A stretch of DNA of 64,000 nt from Hyphomonas sp. L-53-1-40 (GTDB lineage Bacteria > Pseudomonadota > Alphaproteobacteria > Caulobacterales > Hyphomonadaceae): contig NZ_AWFI01000019.1 in the NCBI RefSeq assembly GCF_000682775.1, positions 1-64,000 of the forward strand, given 5' to 3'. Position numbers and translations under genes: made by a program. A model generated the notes under the pieces. The model was not told where the DNA came from. It saw only the letters and a program-made list of their open reading frames with translations, and searched no databases. Numbering within the stretch: the first letter of the stretch is position 1; each line of letters opens with the position of its first letter. Of the stretch, positions 17,830-26,869 are shown piece after piece.

Positions 17830-18989
17830 TATTCAGCAGCGGCTTCCAGCGCTTCGCGGCGCTTTTCAGCGGCGGACTTCTTGACGCTCTCGGAGCGCAA
17901 TTGTCCGCAGGCGGCGAGAATGTCGCGTCCGCGCGGTGTGCGGATCGGGGACGCATAGCCCGCCTGGTTCAGCACTTCGGCGAATTCCTCGATTGTGTCC
18001 CAGTCGGAGCATTCATAAGGGCTGCCCGGCCAGGGGTTGAACGGTATGAGGTTGATCTTTGCCGGCACGCCTCTCAGAAGGCGGACGAGGTCGCGCGCTT
18101 CAGCAAGGCTGTCATTGACGCCCTTCAGCATGACATATTCAAACGTCACCCGGCGGGAATTGCCCAGGCCGGGATAGGCGCGGATCGCCTCGAACAGTTC
18201 CTTCAGATTGTACTTGCGATTGATGGGAACAATCTCATTACGCAGATCATCATTCGTCGCGTGCAGTGAGATGGCGAGCATGGCATTTGTGCGTTCGCCA
18301 AGCTCGACGATCTTCGGCGCGACACCCGCCGTGGAAACGGTGATGCGGCGCCGGCCAATTGCTATGCCATCGCCGTCACTGATCGTGTCGATCGCTTCGG
18401 CGACATTGTCCAGATTGTAGAGCGGTTCGCCCATGCCCATGAAAACAATATTCGTCAGGCGTCGGTCTTCTTCGTCACTCGGCCAGCCATCCAGCGCGTC
18501 CCGCGCGATCAATACCTGCGAGACGATTTCCTGTGCGGTCAAGTTGCGGACGAGCTTTTGTGTGCCGGTATGGCAGAAGGTGCAGTTCAGAGTGCAGCCG
18601 ACCTGGCTGGACACGCAGAGTGCACCCGCCTTGCCGACATCGGGAATATAGACGCTCTCGCCTTCGATGCCGGGGCCGAAGCGGGCCAGCCATTTCTGCG
18701 TGCCATCGCGAGAGACCTGGTGATCTGCAATCTCGGGCCGGGTGAGGATGAATTTCTCGCCCAGCTCCGCGCGCAGGTCCTTGGCGACATCGGTCATGCC
18801 GTCAAATTCCTGAACACCGAAATGGTGCATCCAGCGGCGCAACTGTTTTGCGCGCATGCCAGCTTTCTTCGGCTCCAGACCAAGCGCTTCCATCTCTGTT
18901 TTCAGAGCAGGAAGGGACAGGCCCGCCAATGAGCGGGGGGCAGGGAATGCAGCGTCGCCGCGCCGGGTGAGGTCAAGTTCGATTTTCAT
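17829..18989 (-). CDS. rlmN: Dual-specificity rRNA/tRNA adenine-C2 methyltransferase RlmN
   Basis: A 386-aa radical SAM enzyme that methylates A2503 of 23S rRNA and A37 of some tRNAs. The cluster motif CxxxCxxC is Cys132, Cys136 and Cys139 (GCTLNCTFC). SAM and GEPLYN motifs follow ([14 protein letters not shown]), as does SLHATND. The methyl-carrying Cys is in the C-terminal [12 protein letters not shown]. Length is normal and the start MKIELDLT fits. It appears monocistronic. Confidence 0.97.
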   Translation of the reverse strand: MKIELDLTRRGDAAFPAPRSLAGLSLPALKTEMEALGLEPKKAGMRAKQLRRWMHHFGVQEFDGMTDVAKDLRAELGEKFILTRPEIADHQVSRDGTQKWLARFGPGIEGESVYIPDVGKAGALCVSSQVGCTLNCTFCHTGTQKLVRNLTAQEIVSQVLIARDALDGWPSDEEDRRLTNIVFMGMGEPLYNLDNVAEAIDTISDGDGIAIGRRRITVSTAGVAPKIVELGERTNAMLAISLHATNDDLRNEIVPINRKYNLKELFEAIRAYPGLGNSRRVTFEYVMLKGVNDSLAEARDLVRLLRGVPAKINLIPFNPWPGSPYECSDWDTIEEFAEVLNQAGYASPIRTPRGRDILAACGQLRSESVKKSAAEKRREALEAAAE

Positions 18990-19164
18990 GATGCGGCGCC
19001 TATAACACGCTGAAGCGGTTGAAGGAATTGCTGGCTGCAGGCCTCACATTACGGGGAGTTAATGAGGATAGCCATTGTTTTGTCATCGATGGAACGGAAA
19101 GACTGACCCACGCGTTAATAAGCGTGCCCAATTCCGGGCTGTCCTTTCCAAAGGAGCTGATGAC

Positions 19165-19809
19165 ATGAAACGCCTTTCCTATGCGCTGCTTGCGCTTCCC
19201 CTGATTGCCCTTCCAGCCTGTGAAACCGGGCCGAGCCAACGGGTTCTGACCGGCGCTGGCGTCGGGGCCATTCTTGGCGCTGGTGCAGGTACGCTTGCAG
19301 GTGGCGACGATGGCCGCAACGCTGCAATTGGCGCAGCCGTGGGCGCAATTGCTGGCGCCGCAGCCGGTGACTATATGGACAAACAGGAGCGCCGCCTGCG
19401 CGAGCAAACCGCTGGCACGGGCATTGGTGTTGAGCGCCAGGGCGATCAGATCGCGTTGACCATGCCGTCCAACATCACTTTCTCCGTGAACAGTGCCACG
19501 ATCCAGCCGAACTTCTATAGCGCGCTGAACGATGTCAGCCTGACGCTGGTCGACTATCCATCGACCGCCGTGGATATCATTGGTCATGCCAGCTCTGACG
19601 GCCCGGACGACTACAATATGGACCTGTCCCGTCGCCGTGCAGAATCGGTCCGTTCCTACCTCGTGAACCAGGGTGTCACGCCTGTTCGCCTTGCGGCTGT
19701 TGGTATGGGTGAGACCCAGCCAATCGCGGACAATGCGACTGCTGAGGGCCGCGCCGCCAACCGCCGCGTAGAAATCATCCTGACGCCGATCACGCAGGAA
19801 AGCTACTAA
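19165..19809 (+). CDS. OmpA-family lipoprotein with glycine zipper
   Basis: A 214-aa outer-membrane lipoprotein. The signal peptide ends in ALPAC (lipobox). A glycine-zipper region ([18 protein letters not shown], then [21 protein letters not shown]) is followed by a short coil and an OmpA C-terminal peptidoglycan-binding domain: [42 protein letters not shown] and the end [14 protein letters not shown] is eight bases before ATG 19165; an in-frame upstream start would add 30 residues ahead of the signal peptide. Confidence 0.93.
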   Translation: MKRLSYALLALPLIALPACETGPSQRVLTGAGVGAILGAGAGTLAGGDDGRNAAIGAAVGAIAGAAAGDYMDKQERRLREQTAGTGIGVERQGDQIALTMPSNITFSVNSATIQPNFYSALNDVSLTLVDYPSTAVDIIGHASSDGPDDYNMDLSRRRAESVRSYLVNQGVTPVRLAAVGMGETQPIADNATAEGRAANRRVEIILTPITQESY

Positions 19810-20462
19810 GCTGAAATTGCAGACCTCATCGCTTCGATGGGGTCTGCATACCGTTTTTCCATGGCGGCGAGCAATTGAGCGTTTGCCGTGGAAGGATGGC
19901 CCGAATTGGCAGGCGGTGCAGGATCATATTCCACTGCCAGCTGAATTCCTTCGGCCACGTTCTGGCCCGAAATTTCCATGACAATCTGAAGCGCGAAATC
20001 GATGCCGGCGGTAACGCCCCCACCGGTATAGGTGGTGCCGTCCCGAACGCAGCGCGCTTCGGTGGGCACAGCGCCGACCAGCGGCAACAGATGGTGATAG
20101 GCCCAATGGGTGGTCGCCTTTTTGCCGTTTAGCAGGCCTGCTGCACCGAGTATGAAAGCGCCCGTGCAGACGGACGTCACATGGGTTGCTGCCGCGCCGG
20201 CCTTGCGAACGAAATCCATCGTTTCCCCGTCAGCGAGCGCATCGACCACGCCAAATCCGCCCGGCACGAGGATCATGTCGAGATCAGGCGCATCTGCGAA
20301 TGTGCCGGTCGGCTGGAGGCCAAGGCCGCAATCGCTCGGCACAGGATCAGGGGATTTTGCGAGAATATGGGTTTCCCCGCCGGGCATACGGTGGAGTATC
20401 TGGAGAGGGCCGGTGAAATCGAGTTGAGTCACATTCGGGAAAAGGACAAAGCCGATATTCAT
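19806..20462 (-). CDS. DJ-1/PfpI family protein (isonitrile hydratase-like)
   Basis: A 218-aa class I glutamine-amidotransferase-like protein. The start [23 protein letters not shown] is typical of the InhA/GATase1_AraC-N group. The nucleophile elbow TSVCTGAF has Cys99, and ATTHWAYH follows with the usual His/Trp segment. [12 protein letters not shown] closes the domain. An upstream in-frame extension to 20648 has no family support. It ends convergently against the OmpA gene and diverges from the acyltransferase gene. Confidence 0.87.
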   Translation of the reverse strand: MNIGFVLFPNVTQLDFTGPLQILHRMPGGETHILAKSPDPVPSDCGLGLQPTGTFADAPDLDMILVPGGFGVVDALADGETMDFVRKAGAAATHVTSVCTGAFILGAAGLLNGKKATTHWAYHHLLPLVGAVPTEARCVRDGTTYTGGGVTAGIDFALQIVMEISGQNVAEGIQLAVEYDPAPPANSGHPSTANAQLLAAMEKRYADPIEAMRSAISA

Positions 20463-20624
20463 GATGCACTCCGATTCCAGCCCCAGATTGCCGGTGCGGT
20501 ATTGATAGCAGTCGCCACACGTCGTAGCGAGTCCGGCGGCATGATGCCGGTCGATATTTGCACGACTTTCCTGATGGCAGCACCTATACAAGCGTACAAC
20601 ACCGAGCGCGAAGAGGATCGGAAC

Positions 20625-21260
20625 ATGCAGGACTCCGTTCCGACCCATAATCCGCGAGGCCGTTTCGGTCAGTCAGCGCCTTATCGGGGCCTCTTCTCCG
20701 AAGGCATTCGCGGGCTCTCTTGGATGTTTCTGAAAGCGACGGGCTGGCATGTCGCCACAGACTGGCCGGATGTCTCCAAATCCGTGATCATCGCCGCGCC
20801 TCACACCTCCAATTATGACGGGCTGGTCATGCTCGCCATTGCGGGCTGGTACCGACAAAAGCTCAGTTGGATGGGCAAGGCTTCGCTCGTGCGGGGGCCG
20901 TTTGGGGGCTTGCTTAGGCGAGCGGGCTGCGTGCCGGTTGAGCGGTCAAAGTCCAAGGATGTTGTGTCGCTGATGAAGGAGGCGTTCGACGCGGCGGATA
21001 CGCTCCACCTCGCGATCGCGCCTGAAGGGACGCGCAATGCCAATCCGGTCTGGAAAACTGGGTTCTGGCATATCGCCCAATCCGCCAATGTGCCCTTGTT
21101 CAGCGCCGTGCTTGATTTTGGAACCAGGGAAATGCGGCTGGAGGGACCGATCATGCCTGGCGGCGATATTGCGACCGATATGGACGTGATCATTTCGCAT
21201 TATCGCGATGCGAAAGGTCGCCATCCTGAGCGTTTCCATCTACCGGATCTGGCGTCTTAG
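20625..21260 (+). CDS. 1-acylglycerol-3-phosphate acyltransferase-like (PlsC family)
   Basis: A 211-aa glycerolipid acyltransferase. Motif I is PHTSNYD (HX4D), motif II is the [20 protein letters not shown] area, and motif III is APEGTRN. This short form resembles the lysophospholipid acyltransferases outside the main PlsC group. ATG 20625 follows GAGGATCG; the long upstream extension in frame is noise over the divergent promoter region. It overlaps convergently with the IalB-family gene by four bases. Confidence 0.88.
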   Translation: MQDSVPTHNPRGRFGQSAPYRGLFSEGIRGLSWMFLKATGWHVATDWPDVSKSVIIAAPHTSNYDGLVMLAIAGWYRQKLSWMGKASLVRGPFGGLLRRAGCVPVERSKSKDVVSLMKEAFDAADTLHLAIAPEGTRNANPVWKTGFWHIAQSANVPLFSAVLDFGTREMRLEGPIMPGGDIATDMDVIISHYRDAKGRHPERFHLPDLAS

Positions 21261-21772
21261 CGGCAGATTGCCGAGGCCTTGTCGATGGCCGCTGCCGAGC
21301 CGCTCAGCGAGAAATGATAGGCCACTTGCGTGTTGCGCTGGGAGACGGCCTCAATCCGGAGTTCTGCCCCCTTGCGAAGGGCTGAAACAATCCGGGAATC
21401 GTCGGAATCATCTGCGAACGCTTCACGCCCGACACCAAACATGGCCCAGGACGACCGTCCCACGCTGGCCTTCGGCGCCAGGTCTTCCCGCAAGTCAAAG
21501 CCGACTTTCAAGCTCGGTTGGTTGCGCGCGCGACCGGATTTCCAATTGGTGACATAGAACCACACATCGCCATGATCGGCCGCGCGTGGGGCCTTGTCGG
21601 TGGCCTGTGTGGCCGCGTAGCAGATGGTTTCTCCATTGGCCGTGTCGGTAAAGACCGACCAATCCTTGTATCGGCCGATCGCCGAAGGGCTGGCAGAGGC
21701 CATGGGCACGGCAAGCGCAGCCACAAGGGTCAGCACGGTCAGAGTTTTCCGGCTCAATCTCAGTGTTTGCAT
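21257..21772 (-). CDS. Invasion-associated locus B (IalB) family protein
   Basis: A 171-aa exported protein with a signal peptide ending near MASASP. The IalB pattern is visible in YKDWSVFTDTANGETICYAAT, DVWFYVTNWKSGRARNQPSLKVGF, and the Cys pair near residues 51 and 170. Family members are periplasmic proteins of Alphaproteobacteria with undefined biochemistry. It has its own unit, divergent from the ECF sigma gene. Confidence 0.85.
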   Translation of the reverse strand: MQTLRLSRKTLTVLTLVAALAVPMASASPSAIGRYKDWSVFTDTANGETICYAATQATDKAPRAADHGDVWFYVTNWKSGRARNQPSLKVGFDLREDLAPKASVGRSSWAMFGVGREAFADDSDDSRIVSALRKGAELRIEAVSQRNTQVAYHFSLSGSAAAIDKASAICR

Positions 21773-21950
21773 ATTCTATACATTCCCATTTGCGCGGAGC
21801 ATTCCCAGCATCATAAAGACAACAGGGTTAAGGCTAAACTACGGCATGTCAGCTGCCTCTGCAGATCACGCCAGCTTGTTCGTTCAGGCGGTTGCGTTCC
21901 ATGTGAGCCGCCACGATAGTGTCTGGAACATGTAAACTGAGAGTTCTTGT

Positions 21951-22547
21951 GTGAACGACACTGTAACAACGACGATTTCCCCGGATGTGCGACAGCGTCA
22001 TGCAGACTGCATGGCCCTGATTGCCTCCGACAAGTGTCGGGCCTCTTTTTCGGAATTATTCGACTTCTACGCCCCGCGGGTGAAGAGTTACATGTTGCGG
22101 TTGGGCGCAAGCGCGCTGGAGGCCGAAGATCTGGCGCAAGACGTCATGGTGACTGTCTGGCGCAAGGCGGGCATGTACGACCGCAAGCAGGCGTCGGTCT
22201 CGACCTGGATTTTCCGCGTCGCACGCAATCGGCGCATCGACAAATTCCGCCGGGCCAGTCGGCCCGACCTCGATGCGGATGAACCCATGCTTCGGCCACC
22301 GGATATAGAGCAGCCGGATGCGGCGCTGGATCGGGTTCAGATCGAGGAGACAGTTCGGGCCGAGTTGGTGAAGCTGCCCCCCGAACAGCTCGAATTGCTG
22401 CAGGCTGCCTTTTATGAAGGCTTGTCGCATTCCGAAATCGCCACAAAATTCAACTTGCCCCTGGGAACGGTGAAGTCACGAATCCGGCTGGCTTTCGGCC
22501 GCCTGCGTGGCCAATTGGAACCGGAGGGCGGAGATGCCGACACGTAG
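21951..22547 (+). CDS. ECF RNA polymerase sigma factor (RpoE/ChrR type)
   Basis: A 198-aa group IV sigma factor starting at GTG 21951. Sigma-2 covers FSELFDFYAPRVKSYMLRLG, EAEDLAQDVMVTVWRKA and ASVSTWIFRVARNRRIDKFRR. Sigma-4 covers LVKLPPEQLELLQAAFYEGLSHSEIA and LPLGTVKSRIRLAFGRLR. The next gene, three bases downstream, is a ChrR-like anti-sigma, which matches the ECF11 arrangement that responds to singlet oxygen in Rhodobacter. Whether the signal is the same here is doubtful, because the partner lacks zinc ligands. Confidence 0.93.
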   Translation: MNDTVTTTISPDVRQRHADCMALIASDKCRASFSELFDFYAPRVKSYMLRLGASALEAEDLAQDVMVTVWRKAGMYDRKQASVSTWIFRVARNRRIDKFRRASRPDLDADEPMLRPPDIEQPDAALDRVQIEETVRAELVKLPPEQLELLQAAFYEGLSHSEIATKFNLPLGTVKSRIRLAFGRLRGQLEPEGGDADT

Positions 22548-22550
22548 TGA

Positions 22551-23225
22551 ATGGAACATGACATGATGCAGCAGCCAGCTACTTCATCCTATAGCGAGCT
22601 CTATTCGGCCTATGCGGCGGGTCAGCTTGATCCGGCATTTGCGTTGCTACTCGAGACCCAGAGCATGTTGCGGCGTGATGTGCGTGGCGCGCTTGCCGCA
22701 AGTGAAGCGGTGTCCGGCTTCATGCTGGAAACAGCAGAGCCCGTTCAGATGTCAGCCGGAGCAGGGGTTCGCGCACTTGAGCTGATTGATGCGCTCGAAA
22801 GCGAGGATAGCGCGGCCGCTGCGGATTTACCGGCAGACGCCGAGTTGGCGCGTTTGCCCATGCCCTTGCGAGACACGGCGCTGGAGGCATTTGATGCTGC
22901 CGGGTGGCAGGCGAACGCGCCGGGCATCCGACGGATGAAACTTGATGTCGGCAGTGAACTCGAGATCGAGCTTTACCGTATACAGCCCAATGCCAAAGTG
23001 CCCCGGCATTCGCATGGCGGTACGGAGTTCACGCTCGTGGTGGCAGGCGGATTTTCGGATGAGACCGGCAGTTACGGTCCCGGCGACCTGGCGGTCAAGG
23101 GGCCGGACGACACGCACCAACCCGTCGGTGATCCGGGCGAAGTTTGTTTCGCCCTTGCAGTGCGGGATGCGGGACTACAGTTCACGGGGATCATGGGTGT
23201 GATCCAGCGTGTGCTTGGGCGCTGA
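22551..23225 (+). CDS. ChrR-like anti-sigma factor with cupin domain, zinc site missing
   Basis: A 224-aa protein. The N-terminal helical part aligns with the ChrR anti-sigma domain (SELYSAYAAGQLDPAFALLLETQ). The positions that hold His and two Cys in ChrR (THLxLCxxC) read ETQSMLRRDV, so the zinc-binding site is lost. The C-terminal cupin keeps its metal ligands in PRHSHGGTEFTLV and DDTHQP. It overlaps translationally with the sigma gene and should form a regulatory pair, but its signal sensing may rely on the cupin alone. Confidence 0.85.
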   Translation: MEHDMMQQPATSSYSELYSAYAAGQLDPAFALLLETQSMLRRDVRGALAASEAVSGFMLETAEPVQMSAGAGVRALELIDALESEDSAAAADLPADAELARLPMPLRDTALEAFDAAGWQANAPGIRRMKLDVGSELEIELYRIQPNAKVPRHSHGGTEFTLVVAGGFSDETGSYGPGDLAVKGPDDTHQPVGDPGEVCFALAVRDAGLQFTGIMGVIQRVLGR

Positions 23226-23750
23226 CTATTTGCGGTCGCGACCGGGAACATATGTTCCGCTGAGGCCATCCCCGCCAGTGCCGCCAGGCATGATCGGGCG
23301 CGGAGCATAGCCGCCCATTGATAGATGGCGATCATACATGACGAGCGCGCCGGCAAGGCTGACATTGATGCAGAATTTCGTCGGGATTTTCACGACATGG
23401 TCGCAGCGCGCGAGGATGTCGGGTGACAAGTCGCCTTTTTCGGGGCCCAGCATATAGGCCGCCTGCGGAGGATGCCGGAAGGTGGGCAGCATTACCGCAT
23501 CATCCGTCAGCTCGATGCCGACCATCTGGCACCCTCGGGGCAACTGCATTTCGTCAACATTGTCCCATTGATAGTAGGGCACTTGTCCGGCTGTTTTAGA
23601 CGTGTCGGCCTGATAGGCAGCCCGCAGACGATGTTCGGCATTGATGGAAAACACAAAGCTTGCCCCGAAGGCATTCGCTGTACGCATCAGCGCGCCAAGG
23701 TTCATGGGTTTCGAGATGCGTTCAGAGCCGATCGCAAAATAACCGCGCAT
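23226..23750 (-). CDS. TrmH/SpoU family RNA methyltransferase
   Basis: A 174-aa SPOUT enzyme. Blocks are ISKPMNLGALMRTANAFGASFVF (motif 1, with the catalytic Asn-Arg area), AAYMLGPEKGDLSP (motif 2) and IPTKFCINVSLAGALVMYDR (motif 3, with Asn and the knot). The RNA target cannot be told from the sequence. ATG 23750 was chosen because MRGYFAIGSERISKPMN fits the family start; an upstream ATG at 23771 overlaps the previous gene. It is followed convergently by the anti-sigma gene. Confidence 0.9.
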   Translation of the reverse strand: MRGYFAIGSERISKPMNLGALMRTANAFGASFVFSINAEHRLRAAYQADTSKTAGQVPYYQWDNVDEMQLPRGCQMVGIELTDDAVMLPTFRHPPQAAYMLGPEKGDLSPDILARCDHVVKIPTKFCINVSLAGALVMYDRHLSMGGYAPRPIMPGGTGGDGLSGTYVPGRDRK

Positions 23751-23751
23751 A

Positions 23752-24072
23752 TCAGAAAGCCTCCAGCCCAAACCTGAGGATCACGAGCAGGCCGATAATC
23801 ACAGGCAGTGTGTAAACCGAAACGCGCCGCGCAAGGCGCAAGTGCCCGAGTTGGCTCGGATAGGTTTGGTTGAGATGAGTTGCGATTTCCGTGTGCGAGA
23901 CGCGCCGGCCGGCATCAGCGACGCCTTCGCGGTACTCGATGTCTGAGGGGAGTCCGCCAAATTTTTCCGTCAGGGCGCGGCGCAACGCTACCGAAATCAT
24001 CCAGCGCATCTGCAGGGCGAGCATCAGGGCGAACACGGCCAAACCCAACACTATGAAAAGAAGAATATTCAT
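23752..24072 (-). CDS. Small membrane protein, two helices
   Basis: A 106-aa protein with an N-terminal transmembrane helix (about residues 3-25), a basic cytoplasmic middle (LRRALTEKFGGLPSDIEYREG, then YPSQLGHLRLARRV) and a second helix at about 86-104. No family was recognised. It lies between, and overlaps by one base with, the isoaspartyl peptidase gene, and is next to the SpoU gene, suggesting one operon. Confidence 0.6.
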   Translation of the reverse strand: MNILLFIVLGLAVFALMLALQMRWMISVALRRALTEKFGGLPSDIEYREGVADAGRRVSHTEIATHLNQTYPSQLGHLRLARRVSVYTLPVIIGLLVILRFGLEAF

Positions 24073-24944
24073 CAGCCGAACGTGCCCACTTCAAATCGTC
24101 CATTTGAATCCGCCATGGCGCGTTTCAGGCCAGACGAATTCCAGAGCGCCGATATGTCTCCCTCGGCGGACACGGCGATCATGCCGCCTTGCCCTCCCAG
24201 CATGCGCACATCATCCAATGCCCCTTGGACGGCAGCTTCCAGTCCGGCTCCAGCATAGCGGATGCGCGCCGAGACGTCTGCGGCTGCGGCTGCGCGAATG
24301 AAATATTCACCCAGTCCGGTGCACGACACGGCGCAACGTTCATCTGCCCATGTGCCCGCGCCGGGCAGGGGAGTGTCGCCCAGCCGGCCGGGCGTTTTGC
24401 CGCGAATTCCGGCCGTAGAGGTCGCAGCTGACAGGTCACCATAGATATCGAGCGCAACTGCCCCCACGGTTCCGGTCGGGTTGATCATGTCCTGTGTCGT
24501 CAATTCATCGACGGGGTCATAGTAAGCGTCCGGATCGTCGATCACGGCCAATCCCGAATTGGCCAACAGCTTTCGGGCGCCGTCTGCAATCAGCAAAACA
24601 TTGGGGGTCTGTTCCATGACCGCGCGCGCGCACGAGACCGGATTGCGGTATCCCTGCAGAGCGCCGACAGCTCCTGCTGTGCGGTTGCGACCGTCCATGA
24701 TTGCGGCGTCCAGCTCATACGCGCCGTCGAGGTTTGGTGCAGCGCCCTTTCCGGCAAGATACAGGCCGGACTCTTCAAGTCCCTGAACCATCACTTCGAC
24801 GACGTCCAGAGCTGCCTCGCCGTCCCGCAAGCGTTCGGCGCCATTCTGCAGCAGGGTCGCCAAATGGGCTTCCTGCAGGGAATAGTCTTTCCCCGGGATC
24901 GGCCCGGCGCCACCATGCAGGGCCAGGGCCCATTTCTTTGCCAT
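24072..24944 (-). CDS. Isoaspartyl peptidase/L-asparaginase (Ntn hydrolase, T2 family)
   Basis: A 290-aa self-processing enzyme that removes isoaspartyl residues or hydrolyses asparagine. HGGAG is near the N-terminus. The autocleavage site precedes the nucleophilic Thr in [34 protein letters not shown] follows, which holds the substrate-binding Arg and Asp-Thr. The length is at the short end for the family. It heads a probable three-gene unit with the small membrane protein and the SpoU methyltransferase. Confidence 0.92.
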   Translation of the reverse strand: MAKKWALALHGGAGPIPGKDYSLQEAHLATLLQNGAERLRDGEAALDVVEVMVQGLEESGLYLAGKGAAPNLDGAYELDAAIMDGRNRTAGAVGALQGYRNPVSCARAVMEQTPNVLLIADGARKLLANSGLAVIDDPDAYYDPVDELTTQDMINPTGTVGAVALDIYGDLSAATSTAGIRGKTPGRLGDTPLPGAGTWADERCAVSCTGLGEYFIRAAAAADVSARIRYAGAGLEAAVQGALDDVRMLGGQGGMIAVSAEGDISALWNSSGLKRAMADSNGRFEVGTFG

Positions 24945-25043
24945 TTGACTGCTACCTCTCCGCTACGTCAGGCTTGGACTTTTATCGGGCACACCGCTAC
25001 CGTCTGACAGCAGAAACAACAAGATGGGAAGGAAGTCGCAGCC

Positions 25044-26010
25044 ATGAAAGCAGTGCTCTCCAAAGAAGTAGGCGGACCGGACAGTCTGGTCATCGAAGAT
25101 GCCCCGATGCCGGAATGCGGCAAAGGTCAGGTGCTGATAGAAGTGAAGGCGTGTGGGGTGAATTTCCCAGACTCGCTGATCATCCAGGACATGTACCAGT
25201 TCAAGCCACCGCGCCCATTCTCACCTGGCGGCGAAATCGCCGGTTTCGTCAAGGAAGTGGGCGAAGGCGTTTCCCATGTGAAAGTGGGTGACCGCGTTCT
25301 GGCCTCGATCGGGAATGGCGGCATGGCGGAATATGCCGTCGCCGCCCAGCATGCTGTGATGCCGATCCCGGAAGGCATGCCGTTTGAAGAAGCGGCCGCG
25401 TTCCTGATGACGTACGGCACCAGCTATTATGCTCTCAAGGACCGGGCTGACCCGAAGCCGGGTGAAAAACTGCTCGTTCTGGGTGCGGCTGGGGGGGGGC
25501 AAGGCGATGGGCCTTGAAGTGATCGCGGCCTGCTCGACACAGGAAAAGGTGGATTTCTGCCTCTCAAAAGGCGCCGATAAAGGCCTCGTCTATGCGCGTG
25601 AGCTTGATCGGGACGCTCAGAAAGCGTTCTCCAACGACATCAAGGAGGTGTCCGGCGGCGGTGTGGACATTATTTATGATGGTGTCGGCGGCAATTATGC
25701 TGAACCCTCCGTGCGGGCCATGAACTGGGAAGGGCGTTTTCTCGTGATCGGCTTTCCTGCCGGTATCCCGAAGCTGCCGCTCAACCTGACCCTGCTGAAA
25801 AGTTGCGACATTCGCGGCGTGTTCTGGGGCGCAGCAGTGGCGCGTGACCCGAAGGCCCACCAGCAGAATGTCGCCGAGTTGTTCAAGCTGTATGGTGAAG
25901 GCAAGATACGCCCGCACATCTCCAATACGTATCCGCTGGAAAAGTCAGCTGATGCCATTCAGGAGCTGATGGACCGAAAAGCGCAAGGCAAAGTGGTCGT
26001 GGTCGTCTAG
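25044..26010 (+). pseudogene. NADPH:quinone oxidoreductase (MDR superfamily), frame-broken
   Basis: A zinc-independent medium-chain oxidoreductase. Residues 1-149 read normally: GROES-like N-domain MKAVLSKEVGGPDSLVIED, then VNFPDSLIIQDMYQF and GGEIAGFV. The frame breaks in a run of nine G (25491-25499) after VLGAA. The correct frame resumes as KAMGLEVIAACST and runs to VVVVV-like end at 26010. Relative to the family, the nucleotide-binding turn GGVGxAAVQLG has lost VGxAAVQL; the gap is about 23 bases (2 mod 3). As read, the cofactor-binding turn is destroyed. AGGAAG precedes ATG 25044. Confidence 0.88.
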
Positions 26011-26085
26011 TCCCAAAACGGTACAACTGTCGGGACACTGCTATAAATAGGGGAGTTTTCACTGCAATTGCTGTAATGCAATCGT

Positions 26086-26394
26086 ATGGAAATTGAATCT
26101 GTTCAGAAGCTTCGAGCTGCAGGAAGAGACAAGCGATGCGACTTTCGTCGGCGCACTCTTCGGCGTGCACGGGTTATCGTCAACAACTCGAACAGCTCTT
26201 TCGACGCCGTCATTCGCGACCTATCCATGTCGGGCGCGCGGGTGAAATTACCCAGCTTGTGGGCCGTGCCGGACGCGTTCGAGCTTCAGATCCTGACATC
26301 GCTCGGCGCGGTCGAGATGATTGTGCCCTGCGAGAAGAGATGGCAGGTCGGCGACACGCTGGGTGCCCGCTTTGTGTCTGTCGAGAATCGTTAA
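26086..26394 (+). CDS. PilZ-domain protein
   Basis: A 102-aa single-domain protein. The c-di-GMP motif is present as R-x-x-x-R (RTLRRAR, about residue 23) and D-x-S-x-x-G (DLSMSGAR, about 45). A beta-barrel follows (AFELQILTSLGAVEMIVPCE) and closes with GDTLGARFV. It likely binds c-di-GMP and acts by docking on another protein. A paralogue lies 103 bases downstream, about half identical. Confidence 0.85.
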   Translation: MEIESVQKLRAAGRDKRCDFRRRTLRRARVIVNNSNSSFDAVIRDLSMSGARVKLPSLWAVPDAFELQILTSLGAVEMIVPCEKRWQVGDTLGARFVSVENR

Positions 26395-26496
26395 GCGAGG
26401 ATCCCGTCCGGCATAAAGAGGTATACAACGCTTGCGTTCCGAGCGCTCAATGGCAGTCCGCAGTGAACCAAACCGGCCGGGGCGCATATATGTCGT

Positions 26497-26805
26497 ATGG
26501 CAGATAACCCTGAGAATCACACCCAAGATACCAAACAGGAAAATCGATCAGGCCGCCGCATGCGGACGCTCCGGCGCGGCCGAATTGTCACCAATCGGCG
26601 GTCTAGCTCGTTCGATGTGACGGTGCGCGACTTGTCGGGCACCGGCGCCAAGCTGAAACTGCTGGAAGTCTGGGCTGTTCCAACCGAATTCGAGCTTCAA
26701 GTGCTGACCCCGTCTGGAGACGTCGAACTGGCCGCCCACTGTAGGAAGATGTGGCAAACCGGCGTGCTGGTGGGAGCGAAGTTCGTGCGCCCGCCACGCC
26801 CTTAG
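26497..26805 (+). CDS. PilZ-domain protein, paralogue
   Basis: A 102-aa protein with the same layout as the previous gene: RTLRRGR, DLSGTGAK, WAVPTEFELQVLTPSGDVEL and VGAKFV. The first basic motif is kept and the second reads DLSGTG, so c-di-GMP binding is plausible. It arose by tandem duplication with its neighbour. A bidirectional terminator follows. Confidence 0.85.
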   Translation: MADNPENHTQDTKQENRSGRRMRTLRRGRIVTNRRSSSFDVTVRDLSGTGAKLKLLEVWAVPTEFELQVLTPSGDVELAAHCRKMWQTGVLVGAKFVRPPRP

Positions 26806-26824
26806 TTTCTCGGGACCCGAGACG

Positions 26825-26850
26825 AAAAAACCCCCGCGGGTTTGTTTTTA
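26825..26850. terminator. Bidirectional terminator
   Basis: AAACCC and GGGTTT form a 6-bp stem (26828-26833 with 26838-26843) followed by GTTTTT on the plus strand and preceded by a run of A, which is a T-run on the minus strand. It separates the PilZ gene from convergent dnaK. Confidence 0.85.
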
Positions 26851-26869
26851 TTTCAGGCTTTGGACCCGA

